A stretch of DNA of 64,000 nucleotides, taken from NCBI GenBank assembly GCA_963969345.1, contig OZ017766.1, forward strand, positions 9,362,001 to 9,426,000, written 5' to 3'. The translations under genes were made by a program, and so were the position numbers. Positions 24,081-36,849 of this stretch are shown piece by piece; the first letter of the stretch is position 1; every line of letters starts with the position of its first letter. This DNA comes from Turbatrix aceti. Its lineage: Eukaryota; Nematoda; Chromadorea; Rhabditida; Panagrolaimidae. The notes under the pieces were generated by a model. The model was not told where the DNA came from, made no database searches, and saw nothing but the letters and a program-made list of their open reading frames with translations.

Positions 24081-26223
24081 TTGCGGAGACAGACGACGAC
24101 GTAACGGTGCGCGGTCAGGTGAATTACGGTGTGGCAGTCGCCAAGGGTGTACACAAGTGCAAAGCGGCAGCGGCAGCGACGACATCGGCGGAGACAAAAA
24201 AAAGCAGATCTTCTGGTCTTTGAAGATGAAAAGAGGATTGCAGGAGTTTTTTTTTCTTTGCCTCCTCCTGTTTCGACGTCGCCGCCATCATCATCTTTTT
24301 CTTCTTTCTTATCGACGTCCTCCGCGGTCGTGGTCGGCGACTGGCCGGCTGGTTGAATGGCTGGACGATTAGCTGTTTCACATAAAAAAAAAATGTGCGC
24401 AACAACAAACAAGCACTATTTATTTGCTTTTTTTAGTCGGCGTCGAACTATTATGTAAAACTCCGGACTCCGGACAGCGGCGCCAGCTGCTGCAGCTGCT
24501 GCTGTTGCTGCTTTCCCGGATGGTCAGTAAAAAAAACACAAAAATTGTACTAGGGACAGAAAAAAAAGTCGTTTGGCAACGGAAATGTTATTCATCGTTA
24601 TTCATCCTGGTGGACAGCAGCTGTTTTCTGAACTGGCCAAACTGAACAAAAAAAATGTTTATGTGGATAAAAAAATGTAAAAATTTGAAAATTTGATAAA
24701 AACGTTGAGAAACAATTTTTTGATACAGAACAGTGAATGTAATATTTTTTGGAAATTGCAAAAATTTTATTATGAACGCGAGCATTTCTTAAAAAAAAAA
24801 TAAAAAATGCTTTTTGAAAATTTTTCAAGATCACTGAAAATTTTCTAAAATCAGAACTGGCACGCGTGCATTTTTGCGCAAAAAATATGTGTATTTATTT
24901 ACATTTTTTAAATGGTTACATACAAAAAAGCAACTAGCCAGCTACAAAGATGACTTTTAAAAGAAATGAGAAACGAGGAACACGGATCGAAGGACGTCTA
25001 GACATGTACTATGTCTGTTTGTAAAACCCGAGCAACCAACAAACGAATAACATCCTGCATAAGTGCTTTCCATTATACATATTTATACACATACATAGAT
25101 ACAAGTTTTGTATTTCCATATATGTATATAAATACAAGTTTGGACTGTCAACTGATATGATGAGAGAAAAAAGTGGAATTTAGAGCGTTCAGGATGAGAA
25201 TGAGGATAGGGACAAGAAAGAGGGGAGGGAGCTGTTCAAATAAACAACAACCAAATGTCTTTTGGCTTGTTTTTCACATGAGTGGATTACTGTCCAGGAA
25301 AATAGATAAGTCTGAAGAAAAAAAAACAAAAACTTTCAGAAAACCAATGGTCGTGGAATGGTCAGTTTTTGTTGACGTTATCAAAAAATAAACTAAATAT
25401 TTTGGACAAGAAATGTCGTTTTTTTGAACAGTTGTCAAAAAAAAATTTAGAAATCGTAAAAAAATTTTGACGCTGCGGAGCGCGGCGCCAAAACTTCCGT
25501 GTTTGAGAATTTTTTTGAGAAAAATTCAAAAAAATTGAACGATGGTAAAAATAATTTCAGAAAATTAATAAAAAAAACTTCATTGTGCCAAATTCGCAAA
25601 AAAATTACCTCGTTGACGGCACTTTTTTCCAAAAATATCCTAAATTTTCGTTTTCAAGATAAAAATAGACCAAGAAATTCTTCAACATAATTCTGGCGTA
25701 AAACCCCGAATGAATGTATTTATGAATGCATGAAACCTCTTTTTCTCTTTTTCCAAGGTAGTCATTATCGAGCAATCCTCATCTTCGGACGACCACAAAG
25801 AGAAAAAAAAAATTTTCCCAGACAAACCAACAAGTGAAAGGTCACGTTTCTCTGCGAACACATTTTTGTAAGACACGTCATCATGCCTCAATTTTTCTGG
25901 TATGTTTTATATTTTGTTGTATGATTTTCAACAGAAAAACTACCCTGATTAGCAAAACATATATGTATTACATAATTTTTACATCCACGCAACTTTGAAA
26001 ATATGGAAGTAGTACTCATAAATTCTGAGTCAGAATGTCACAAAAAGCGTCATCAATAACCTCGTTACTACCCGCGACATGGTTGGCGACCTGCCAATTT
26101 TTCTTGTAAACATAAATTATTATACATACCTGTGCTACCTGCCTATAAAATTTAATGCCATTGGCACATGTTGGAAATTTTTTCTGACTCGAGTCACAAC
26201 TTTCAGCAAAAATAGTATTCAAA

Positions 26224-27540
26224 ATGCCGTTTTATGATTATTTAGATCAAAATTTTGATCGCCCCGCGGGAAGCTTGTACGACAGTTTGGACAACGTTCA
26301 TAACAATTCGAGTATCTGGGAAAAAGCGGATTCTACAGTAACTCACGCTACGTCACTTATCATCCAGATAAATTTGGTTTTTATGACTGCTGTTTGGGCG
26401 GCTTTGATTTTCAAAGTGGCTTCTGCTGGAAAAACTGGGAAGAATTTTTATAGGTTTGTCTTTAAAATTTTAAAATTGGTAAAAACGTAAAAAACGGTGA
26501 TCATTTTTTTTAAATTTCGCAAAAAAATTATGGAAACGTTTTTTTTGTAATTTTTTGCAAGATCTATTTTTTTGAGGTTTTTAAAATTATTTTACAATTT
26601 TTGCCAAGGTTTTTTGCGAAAATAAAATTTTTCGAAACACACTTTCAAAATCACAAAAATTTCAAAAATATGTGTCAATCATTTTTCTAGATAAAATTCG
26701 GCCCAATTTTAAGTTGGTCATTTTGGATAACTTTTACATTACAGATCGTCGTACTACATCTTGTACCTCATCGGCGCAGCTTATATAATTGTTTCCTCAT
26801 TTTGGTTTACGGTAGATTACTATCGAGGCTTTAAGGACGGTTTTTGGCACGATTTGGACAATTTACTCAACTGGCACTGTGATGACCTGATCCCCCTCTG
26901 GAATCTCAGTCTAGCGATGAATCGATTCGGTATCATCGTCCTCAAAGCTCCATGGCAACTCAGGCCCCACCAGTATCTAGTCATCGTCCTGGCACTGTTC
27001 ACCTACCCATTTTGCACCCTACTTCCGAGCTTGTCAAACTTTTCATGCTTATTTGAAATGCGAGGAGGCCAAGCTATCGGTATCTGCCGCGAGATGCGAA
27101 ACACATCCGGCCAGATAAATACAGTAGTTGCAATTGTGTTTTCGCTACTGTCCCTTGGTCTCGGAACGATTACAGCGCTCTACGCGAGAATGTGTACGGA
27201 TTATAAAATTTCAAGCGTGACAATCAAAAAACAAAATGTTTTATTGGTTCAGTCGATTGCATCTTCGTTGTTTATGGCCATGGCTTCAATTTTCTCAGGG
27301 ATCAAACATTGGAACAATGACTTGAATTTACACACTTTTCATTTTCTGACATACCTGTGCCTTATTTTATTTTACGCTACTTTATATTTGCCGTTTTATT
27401 GGAAGTAAGAGATTTTTAGTTGAATTTCAAATTGCTAACTGTAAATTTTCAGGGGAGCACAATCAGTTAAAAAAAGGTTGCTAAATCAGCAAAGTACAGT
27501 TGGTACAGCTCGAGTAATGAATAACGTTTTTTTCGCATAG
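26224..27540 (+). CDS. Srg-superfamily (Srv/Srx-like) chemoreceptor 1, 325 aa
   Basis: Exons 26224-26453, 26745-27404 and 27453-27540, phases 2 and 2. The product starts MPFYDYLDQN, has an acidic extracellular head with an N-glycosylation sequon, then TM1 (about 45-68), TM2 around ILYLIGAAYIIVSSFW, TM3 ending in MNRFG (the NR motif that replaces DRY in this superfamily), TM4 YLVIVLALFTYPFCTL, TM5 SLLSLGLGTITALYARM, TM6 SIASSLFMAMASIFSG and TM7 LCLILFYATLYLPFYW, followed by a short basic tail encoded by the last exon. It is the first of three tandem paralogues on the plus strand. TTTCAG just upstream (26201-26206) could be a trans-splice acceptor. A possible AATAAA lies near 27581. Family call is from topology and the NR motif; Srv, Sru and Srx are hard to separate by eye. 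Confidence 0.75.
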
Positions 27541-28087
27541 ATGTTCTAAATTTAGTGCACCAGCGAGTTTTATTCTGTAAATAAATTTTACTTACTCACT
27601 TAACAAATTATTCTTATACAGATATTTACTAAACGGATAAATCTAATTATTTATGTACATAGTAAACACGATTCACCTGAGATTTTTGATGTGAGTTTTG
27701 ACGTCATTCAAAAAATCGAAAAGATTCGTTATCAATTTTTCAAAAAAAAAATCAAATTCAATGTAATTTTTTATGCCGGCGAATTACAATTCAAATAAAT
27801 ATTTATTTGAAACTCATGGAATACAGTATCCCAGAATCTGCTGATGCCAAATGTTATGAAAAAAAACTTAAGGAAAAAATTGCACAACTGCACGCAACTT
27901 TGCAAAATGACATGAAACTACACAAAATGCCTCAAAAATCCCTAGTTGGCAACCTGTAATTTTTCTTGGTAAACAGTAATTATCAGCACATGACACGGAT
28001 AATCGAATTGCATACATACTAGTAGGTGCATGTTTGGTTCATTTTTTCTGACATCAGTCACAATTTTTTTTTGTAAAACAATCCGAA

Positions 28088-29139
28088 ATGCCGTTCTACG
28101 ATTTTTTAGTTTCTAAATCCCAGCGCCCCGGTGGACTGGTTTATGGCGATTTGACTTCAAAGAAAAACACAAGTATTTGGGAAAGCGCGGACACTACATT
28201 GACTCATGCTACGACATTTATAGTCCAGGTGAATTTTGTGCTTATGAGCGCTGTTTGGGTTGCTTTGGTTGTCAAAGTAGCTTCTGCTAGCAGAACGGGG
28301 CAGAATTTTTACAGGTAAATTTTTTATTTCAAAAAAATGTAATATTAGGGTGGAATGATTTTACAGATCGTCGTATTACATTTTGTATCTCATTGGCGCA
28401 GCTTATATAATTGTTTCCTCATTTTGGTTTACGGTAGACTACTATCGAGATTTTAGTAAAGATGATTTTTGGCACGATTTGGACAATTTTATCAACTGGC
28501 ACTGTGATGACCTAATTCCTCTCTGGAATCTGTGCATGGCGATCAACCGATTTGGCGTAATCGTCCTGAGAGCTCCATGGAAGTTGAAGCTCTACCAATA
28601 CCTGATCATCGTTCTGATTCTTATCAGCTACCCCTTTTGCATCCTACTTCCGAGCTTGTCAAACTTTTCATGCCTCTTTGAAATGCGAGGCGGCCAAACT
28701 GACAATCCATGTTATACCACGCAAATCCAAGCAAACCAGATATCTACAGTACTCACAATTGTTCTCTCCCTACTGTCCCTCGGTCTCGGCACGATTACAG
28801 CACTCTACGCGAGATTGTGTACGGATTTTAAAATTTCAAGTGCAACAATAAAGAAACAAAATGTTTTATTGGTTCAGTCAATTGCTTCTTCGTTTTTTAT
28901 GTCTATGGCTTCAATTTTCTCAGGGATCAAACATTGGAACAATAACGTGAATTTACACACTTTTCATTTTCTGACTAATCTATGCCTTATTTTATTTTAC
29001 GTCACTTTGTATTTACCTTTTTTTGGAAGTAAGATACAATTTTTGAATTTCAAATTGTTACTAATTTTATGTTTTCAGAGGAGCAAAATCGGTTAAAAAA
29101 AGGCTGTTAAAACCACAAAGTACAACTGGCACATCATAG
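28088..29139 (+). CDS. Srg-superfamily chemoreceptor 2, C-terminal frameshift
   Basis: Exons 28088-28314, 28367-29028 and 29079-29139, same intron positions as its upstream neighbour and about 75 percent similar by eye across the transmembrane segments, with INRFG at the end of TM3. Exon 2 is one base shorter than the paralogues predict: after the CC of the TM7 motif there are seven T before GGAAGTAAG, whereas the neighbour reads GTTTTATT before GGAAG. In the uncorrected sequence the splice falls out of phase and the basic tail is replaced by a short unrelated end (KEQNRLKKGC). This may be a true mutation or a homopolymer error. All seven membrane segments remain. The first intron is only 52 bp against 291 bp in receptor 1. 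Confidence 0.7.
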
Positions 29140-29342
29140 GAAACTAAATCAGGTTTTTTTTTTCGCATGAGTGTTCTAATTTTGCATTACAACTCAATTA
29201 CAGTGCCTGACCAAAAATTATTCTAACGTACATATCTATACATGGATAAACTCAATTAGTACTTACCTGTCCTAGACTAACCTGACATCAGATGTCTGAT
29301 GTGAATATTGATGTCATTCAAAAAACCGAAGTCCTCATAAAA

Positions 29343-30624
29343 ATGCCGTTCTACGAATTTCTTGTCGAAAAAAATACAATCCCATTGTCGCCATTCATGC
29401 CTGTGGACTACGATCTGGAAGGCGCAGAACACAGTATCTGGGAGTCAGCTGATGCTGCTGTGGCCCAGGTGACTACCCTAATTGTCCGGATTAATCTTGT
29501 ACTCATGGGTGCTGTTTGGGTAAATTTACTTTTCCATGTGGCTTTTTCTGGCAAGACTGGGTCGAATTTTTACAGGTATTTAATTTTTTTTTTGAAATTT
29601 GAAAACCCAGGTAAACGGGTTTTTTTTAGATCCCCGTACTACATTTTGTACCTCTTTGGCACAGGTTATATAATTATTGCTTCAGCTTTTTTTTCTATGG
29701 ATTACTCATTTGCTCTAAAAAATCAAATTTTGCACGACATCAACAAAATCGTAAATTGGCACTGCGATGCACTGATTCCGCTTTGGAGTCTGGCACTGGC
29801 TATGGATCGTTTTGGGCTGCTAGTGTTGAGAATCCAGTTAAAAATGTACCATTTATTAGCAATCGTAGCCGGGCTTATGGCCTATCCCATCTTCACTCTC
29901 ACCCCAGAATTTGGCAATTGGAAATGCATTTTACAGTTACAAAAAGATTCCTGGAATGAAAAATGCGAAACAAGCAAAAACAATTTTGCGTTTCTAATTA
30001 CCGTATTCACAGTCATTCTATCGCTCTTTTCACTCGGATTTGGCACGCTAGCAGCTCTGTACACGAGATTATGTACGAATTTTGTGGTCTCAAATTCGAC
30101 GGAAAAGAAACAAAATTTTCTACTGACGTTATCGATCGTGTCCTCGGCACTTTTATCGGTGTCGTCGATTTTGACATGGATTACCTACTGGGAAGACGTA
30201 AAAAACCGCGAAAAAGTTTTTCATCTGTGGGGCAATGTTAGCCTTATTTTATTTTATGGAACGCTATATTTTCCGTTTTATTGGAGGTGAATCTATGAAA
30301 ATATCGTAGAAAAATACATTTTTTTCAAATTGAGTCATCTTCTAAAAAAATAATAAACAAAATTAAAAATATTTACGATTGTTAGTCACAGTTTTGTTGA
30401 TTTTTTATAAAACCAACGTTTTTTATGAGCAAAAAAAAGTTATTGGACTAAAAATCATTTTTTTATATTTTTTGAATGAAAAAAATTTTAGAGCATTTTT
30501 TGACAAAAATAATTTTTTTTCTCGTACAAATTCATTTTTCTTGACAACGCCAAAAATTTTCAGTTGGATCAAATTGGCAAACAGAAAGCTGAAAAATCTG
30601 AGAAAACAAAATACACTCAGTTGA
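29343..30624 (+). CDS. Srg-superfamily chemoreceptor 3, 316 aa
   Basis: Exons 29343-29575, 29630-30286 and 30564-30624, phases 2 and 2. Start MPFYEFLVEKN aligns with receptors 1 and 2; an in-frame ATG at 29292 would add 17 residues. TM3 ends MDRFG, a DR instead of NR. TM7 ends LYFPFYWR; the last exon gives a basic tail SWIKLANRKLKNLRKQ. The 54-bp first intron has no stop and is a multiple of three, so retention would insert 18 residues between TM1 and TM2. More diverged than receptors 1 and 2 are from each other. The distal exon is inferred from the acceptor TTTTCAG and phase and is the least certain part. Confidence 0.7.
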
Positions 30625-31768
30625 AATGTTCGAATTTGACGCGAAAACGATCAAGATCAGCAATTACAAAATTATTTGATATGCAGAAATCCAAAAACTC
30701 AAGTCACCCAAAATAAAGCTCAAAAAAGCCTTCAACTGATGGACAGAACGAACAGGACAGGACACCCAAATTCAAGACATGAAAAACCATCGGTTGGTCA
30801 CAAAATAAACACGCTGCCGCCACACCCTCTATTCTTCTATTTTCCATCTTTCATCTTCCATTCTCGAGGCATCATAATCTATGAAGCATTCATTCATTGT
30901 TGAAAGCGCCGAAGAATGAGTTATACTATTTGATCGCTGATAGCATACAATAAATCACCCATTCGGTAAACAATCAAAATCAGAATGATAAAAGAGAATA
31001 CCCCATTTACGAAATTTATCATATTAAATAAAATCGCTTTTTTTGTTAACAAAAAAACAGTGTCGTTAAAAAAAAACTACCATTATCAAGCGGCGTAATA
31101 ATGGCTCATGTGCACGAATAAGAATCAAAAAAAACAGCGAATTGGGGCCAATGACAAGACGTAAGAAAAAAAACCACAAAGGAACCAAAAAAATGTCATC
31201 AAAAAACGAGACATTTGAGAAAAAGAAAAAATGCGAAGAGTCACTGGGGAATAGTCAGTCAGCTGCGGATGCGAGCGAAAAAACATGTCAAGGCGAAGGA
31301 GAAAAAAAAACAGATTTGATAGTCTCAAAGTGCGAAATTTCGGTCTATTGAAAAAATTACGTTCGGATAACAAAAAAAAACACAATGTTTTGGTGGTTTT
31401 TTTTGGCGAACCCGGAAGATTTTTCAAAATTGAGGGACAACATGGAAGATAAATTTGATTAGGAAAAAAATTTGAATGCGGAAGAGGGAAAAAACTAAAA
31501 ACTGGGTAAACAACGTGGAACAAAAAATTGGGTTTAGGAATGTAAAATTTTTTATCAGAAAAAAAACTAAAAAAATAAACAATTTTGAAAAAAGTGTACC
31601 CCTCAAATTCAAAAAAAAACCTATCACCTGCAATTCGTTCATTCACCTTTTACGAGTCCTAAACGCCAATTCTTGCAACAAAAGAAGGAAAAACGACGTT
31701 TCCACGGTTCAAAAAACCATCAATCACACTTCCCAATTATTTACGATGGTCCTTGTTCCTGACCTCGA

Positions 31769-31804
31769 CACCTGTACACCTGTACACCTGTACGCTTGTA
31801 CACT
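31769..31804. repeat. CTGTACAC tandem repeat
   Basis: About four consecutive units of CTGTACAC, the last slightly changed. Simple repeat with no evident function. Confidence 0.7.
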
Positions 31805-32808
31805 GTGAGAACAGTGATTGATGACAATGACAGGAAAACGCGAAAAAAAGAAAAGAGCACATGGACTTTTGACTTCTTTTCCACCAATCATTTATTTATT
31901 ATTCGTGAAAATCAATCTCACCTGCTGGGATGATTTTATTTGTGTATTTGTGTGAAAGATCTCACACGGATAAATTGTATTTTTTTTTGCAGAGTCAAAA
32001 TTTATTAGGATACACGCATACAAATTGTTTTAAAAAAAATGGGATTTTTTCCGTCAAAGAAAAAAATTTCTATACTGAAAAAACAAATTAGTACTGTGAA
32101 TTTTATTAATCGCGAACTAAAATTTATGCGCACGAATAAAAAAAGAAGAAATTTATTGCATGCAATATCCGTCACATCCCAGCAGTAGGATGGGATTTAT
32201 GTAATGTAATCAGGATAAAATCAGAACTTTGACTCATCATTCAACAAAAACGGAGTGGGATGGAGGGCATCAATTTCAAGTGTCGAGGTCACCGACTGTC
32301 AACTTGCTTCTTTCTTACTTGGAGCAAGCAAATATTGGAAATGTATGTAGTATTATAACCATGCCAATGCAAACAGTATCAGTTTATTTGTACTGACAAA
32401 AAAAAGATTTTACGACCCATAAAAAGTATAATAAAAATGCACAAAAATATCACGACAGTGCAAAAAAAATATTGTTTAGGGTTAAAAAAAGAACAAACGC
32501 GAATGAAAAAAGCGAGATGATAAATGAAGACGTAAAATAAATCAAAGTTAATGACAGTTCAAGAATCATGGAATGGAAAACGGAAGTGAAGTACATTCAG
32601 GTGAGAATACTGAAGAATTTCATGTGAATTATTTTTTGTGACATACGTTCATTCATTCATTTATTCTCTAACTCGTACGCACCATATCATACATACAACA
32701 CTACAATGAACAGTCAGAAGGTGATGAAGATGATGATTTTTTTGTGACAACAAGATATAAAAAAAAACAAAAAAGAACGTAAAAACAAATTTTTTGTAAA
32801 ATTTTTTT

Positions 32809-32966
32809 CAAAAAACGCGCCAAAATGAAATTTTCGTTTGGAAACATCGAAAAAACGCGCCAAAATAAAACCTTCGTTTTGAGACAGCGAAAAAACGCGC
32901 CAAAATAAAAACTTTCGCTATGAGACCGCAAAAGCGCGCCAAATTGAAAACTTTCGTTTCGAGACC
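32809..32966. repeat. Minisatellite, about 55-bp unit
   Basis: Three to four copies of a unit containing GAAAAAACGCGCCAAAATAAAA followed by a CTTTCGTTTCGAGACC-like phrase. The second half resembles the CTCGACACGAAAA family found around the kinase gene and in the terminal repeats of element A. Confidence 0.6.
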
Positions 32967-35900
32967 GAATTTCATTTCAAATAATCAACAAAGCGCTTTT
33001 TTACTTTTCAAATGATTTTACGGCATTAGAACAATTAAAAGTGCAATTGTTGTAGATCACGTTCAAACCAGTCAAACATCGAGTGCAAAAAAGGCGGAAC
33101 CCCAAAAAATCCCAAAATCCTCGAAAAAACGAGAAAATAAAAAAAAGGAAAATCGAACAAAACGGAAGCCAGATCAATCGACAAATCTCCAAAACCACAA
33201 CCAGGCGACAAACCAGAAAAATCAAAGCTGCGCAGGCGTCGATGAAAGAATCAAAGAATCACATCCCATCACCATTCCGTTACGTAAAAATCCGACCCGC
33301 CTCATGTCAACTAACCCGCGTGGTGGTGGTTGAATGTGGTCGCTGTAATAAACATTCTATTTACGGACGCGGACGCGTTGCGAAAAACCGGAGGCGAACA
33401 TCCACAAAAAGGAAAAAAAGAAAACAACGTGGAGAAACGAACGAACGAACGAACGGCAGAAAAGTCAGGTTTTTGATTTTCTGTCGAAGAAGGAAAGGAA
33501 AGAAGATAGATTTGTGGATGCTGGAATTCAGGTCAGTGCTCCTTCCTTTCCTGTCATGACATGTCACGCACGCGCGTATGTAAGTAAAAAATTTTATTTA
33601 TAATAATTACGCAACGGACAGACAAATGCTAAATATTTATTCAAATGCTGTCCGTCCGTCTGGTCTTCCAAGATTTTGTGGATGGGGGGATGATTTAGTA
33701 TCTCCTACTACCTTTTCAACGGTCAGTATAGGATAGTCGATCAGTGACACGAAGATAAGGTCGTCAAAGGGAGTGATTATCTGATGAACCCAGAACAATT
33801 CATTCTCAAAAAAATAATTGGCAGTTAAAAATATCCACAATTATCTGTTAAAAAAAGACGATCTCATCAGTGTAAATCACGCACTTACCACCTCATTATG
33901 AGGTGTATAACTGGAACAAAGGTAGTACTATTCCAGCTTGTAAATAATTTTAACCCTAAAAACGCACTTTTTTACCCGAAAGATTTTTTTTGCTCATTGT
34001 ACTGAGCGACAAATCTTCTTTTGTTTCGCTGCGGTCACCGGATCAGCAGACAAAAACACAAAAAACAAGACCACTTCTCAGGTACTGAACTTGTAAATAA
34101 ATGGAGCGATAATTGTTAGCAAAGTTTTTTTTGGTCAGAAACATGTTTTGTAGATTTTTTTTTGGGTATTTTCAATTTTTGGTTGCAAAAATGCTCTTTT
34201 TTAATGAATGATTATAAAAAATTGTTCACTTCAACTTTTTTAATTATGATCAAAATTTTCTGTTCAGGAATTAAGTGCCAACAAAACGTAGAAAAAATGT
34301 AAAAAAAACTTATAACATAAAAAAAAAACATTCAACAATCTCATTTTTCGAAAATACAAACAATAATTCAAGTGCAAAAAAACACTTCAAAAATGCAAGC
34401 AACAACAGTCCAATCAAGTTCATCTCCATGAAATGCATCCATGAAATGAGAGCTTTTCAAAAAGTTTGCAAAAATAAGGCAATCAAAAAGAATCATGGAC
34501 CAGCAACAAAAAAAAAGAAGGAAAAAATCAAACCGGAATACTATAAAAATGCAAACCGGGAAGAAGCCCATGCGCGCAGTTTGTTTCCGGCTGGCAGGAG
34601 TCAATCGAACGAACGAGAACACTCGATCATTGACTCGGGATGGGACAGGATGACTGGTCAATGTACCTTGACTGTCATTTTGTAATAGATCGTCGGTCAG
34701 TCACGACGAGAAGAAATAAAAAGAATCAAGCTACTCAAAAAAATGGAACAGGCTCGACAGACGACTTCCTTTTCTGCTTCCGCTCAAAAAAGTTTTTTGT
34801 AAGTCAGAAAAGACGAAAAAAAATTGTTAACCGAGCAGAAAGAAAACTACCGCCGGCTGCTTTTCATTTTTCCATTTTTTTGTGGAGTCAAAATTGTTTA
34901 CTTTTTTTTAGCAAAAAAAGGGTTTCTTGCAGATAGAAACCTTAAAATTTGAAAATTTTATGAATTAAGCAAATGAAAAGTGAAAATTTGTTCAGGCGAT
35001 TGAAAACCGTATAAAACGAATGTTTGTCATAAGATCCTCCGTGGACGAGGCAAAAATGAAATCTTTTGCAGCAAGGAAGCTGTGCGCGATCACGATCAAA
35101 ATGATCACGATCGCAATCGCAATCGCGTTTCCCATGACCGGATGAAATCGGAGAAAAATTCTCTTAAGAGCAAGAAAAAGAAAAAGAAGAATGAAAGAGA
35201 GAGGATAAATAATAAATAACCTTGATCAAAGTCAGTCCCAGCTAATCGGGTAAAGTGATTGCTCTTCCTCTCTTTTAGGATGCTAGATTAAAGTCACTTG
35301 CGATTTATATTATTTAGATGAGGAAGAAGAAAATAAATATAAAAGGAAAGAGAAAACATTCATAATTTCTTGTTTTAAAAAAAAACATTGCGGTTTGCAA
35401 AAGAAAAAAATGTAAAATCGTGGTTCTCGCACGGAATTTTTTTTGGCGCCAAAAAAATATTATAAGATTTTACTTTCGTATTTGTTTTTTTTTTGTTTTT
35501 TTATCACCGTGGTTCTTGAACGGAAAATGTACTATTACAGCTCGGGTCTCGTACGGAAAACAATAACAACATGTTTCTCGCACGGAAAATTTTGAAAATG
35601 GCGCAGTTTTGCAATTTCAAAAAATGGTTTTTTGTTTGTTTCTTTTAATACAATTTCATTTTTTAAAATCAATTTTAAATTGTTCTTTAAAAGTTCTTAA
35701 AAAAGTGCCTGAAAATCGTGTAATAAGATAGTCTAATAATTCGTTAATTTCCTGAAATTAATACAAAGCCAATTTGAAAAACGCATAAACCAAACAAAAC
35801 TCAAAATTCTTTTTGTGGCACACAAAAAATGAAAGAACCCAAAAACACAAAACAGAAAAATTTTGGATTGGTGGCCAACCACCAATTTCACACCACGTTC

Positions 35901-36849
35901 GTTGGACACCTTTCTCCTCCCCTACCTCACCAAAAACGTGATACACATTGTTCACCATGGAACAATGAAGAATGAGTCACTGACTCCGATCGTCGCTGAC
36001 GATGGGCCCTGTCCGACACAACCATGGTTGCGTCGTCGTCTACAACGTCAACGTCGACAATGCGTGAAAAAGTAGGGAAATGAGAGGGAAAGAGGCAGGC
36101 AGAACAGCCATGGGCTCACCCACCCACTCGAAGCGAGCAAGCGATCACCCCCCCTCCCCCAGGACCAAACAAGTCATCATGAGTGTGTTCTCCACGCAGG
36201 CAGGCAGGCAGGCAGACCACCGTGTGCCACAAAGACCCGACGTCACAAGTGCTTGCTTTGCGCACCAAAATAGAACGTAAGCCGATCGGAGCCAAGGACG
36301 ACAAAGGAGAAAAGCGTACCACAGCAACCCCTAATTTTTCTGGGCAGACCGGCTCAAATGATCCGGGCACAAGACGGACGTACACGAAACATTTACGATT
36401 TACGTCAAGAATTGGCTCTGATCATTTTCTGGACTGTTTTTATGGCCATGAAAAGGGTTTTGCGCCAAACATCAAAATTAAGGGCTGCAAAAAAATGCAA
36501 ACTGAAAAAAATAAATTTAACGATCTCAAAAAAAAATTGAAGAGTAAAAAAAAAGAATTAACAAATCCTAAAAAATTAAAAAATTAGAAAAAAAAATTGA
36601 AGTTCGGTGTGCGATGCAAAATTCGTATTCAGCAAAATTTTTTTTTTTAAATCGTCGTAAGATTTGCATTTTCAAAAAAAAAATTCGCGTTGAGATTTGC
36701 AAAATGCTCTCAAAATTTGAAAAATTATACAAATGTTTTTTTAACTGTAAACTACAAAAAAAAGTTTTTTTTGGAATTAAAAATTCTTTATTCACAAAAA
36801 ACGCACCAAAAAAACATTTTTTTTAACCAAAACAGAAAAAAAATCAAAA

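Larger units (their letters stand above)
20474..26223. other. Gene-poor 5.7-kb region upstream of kinase and receptor array
   Basis: I find no supportable coding gene. It should contain the kinase promoter and possibly non-coding 5' exons. Recognisable content: degenerate CTCGACACGAAAA repeats at 20690-20940 and 23700-23790; a direct duplication of about 120 bp (23563-23690 and 23957-24080); a splice-flanked candidate exon at about 24077-24118 (TTTTTCAG before, GTGAAT after); a CTGCTGCAGCTGCTG stretch near 24490; and scattered homopolymers. Confidence 0.4.
30625..36849. other. Gene-poor 6.2-kb region
   Basis: No coding gene can be supported. Open frames here are Lys- or Phe-rich by-products of A/T runs. 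Visible features: a CTGTACAC tandem repeat (31769-31804), an AACGCGCCAAAATAAAAC-type minisatellite (32809-32966), a purine-rich stretch 33080-33440, ATCGCAATCGC repeats near 35100, GGTTCTCGCACGGAAA units (35400-35590), and CAGG repeats near 36198. Some of these may belong to introns or untranslated regions of unseen genes. Confidence 0.4.

Noticed and set aside
23968..24412. Ala/Arg-rich frames around 24.1-24.4 kb
   Set aside because: Short, frame-shifting low-complexity frames on both strands; only a small candidate exon at about 24077-24118 has splice-like borders, which is not enough for a gene call.
31125..31646. 173-codon Phe-rich frame (minus)
   Set aside because: It is the complement of A-rich runs; no domain, signal peptide or neighbouring exons.
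33083..33559. Long Lys/Arg-rich open frame (158 codons, plus)
   Set aside because: Composition is explained by A-rich sequence; no splice context, domain or start signal, and it spans simple repeats such as GAACGAACGAAC.
36198..36220. CAGG repeats as a coding or regulatory element
   Set aside because: Short simple repeat without context.
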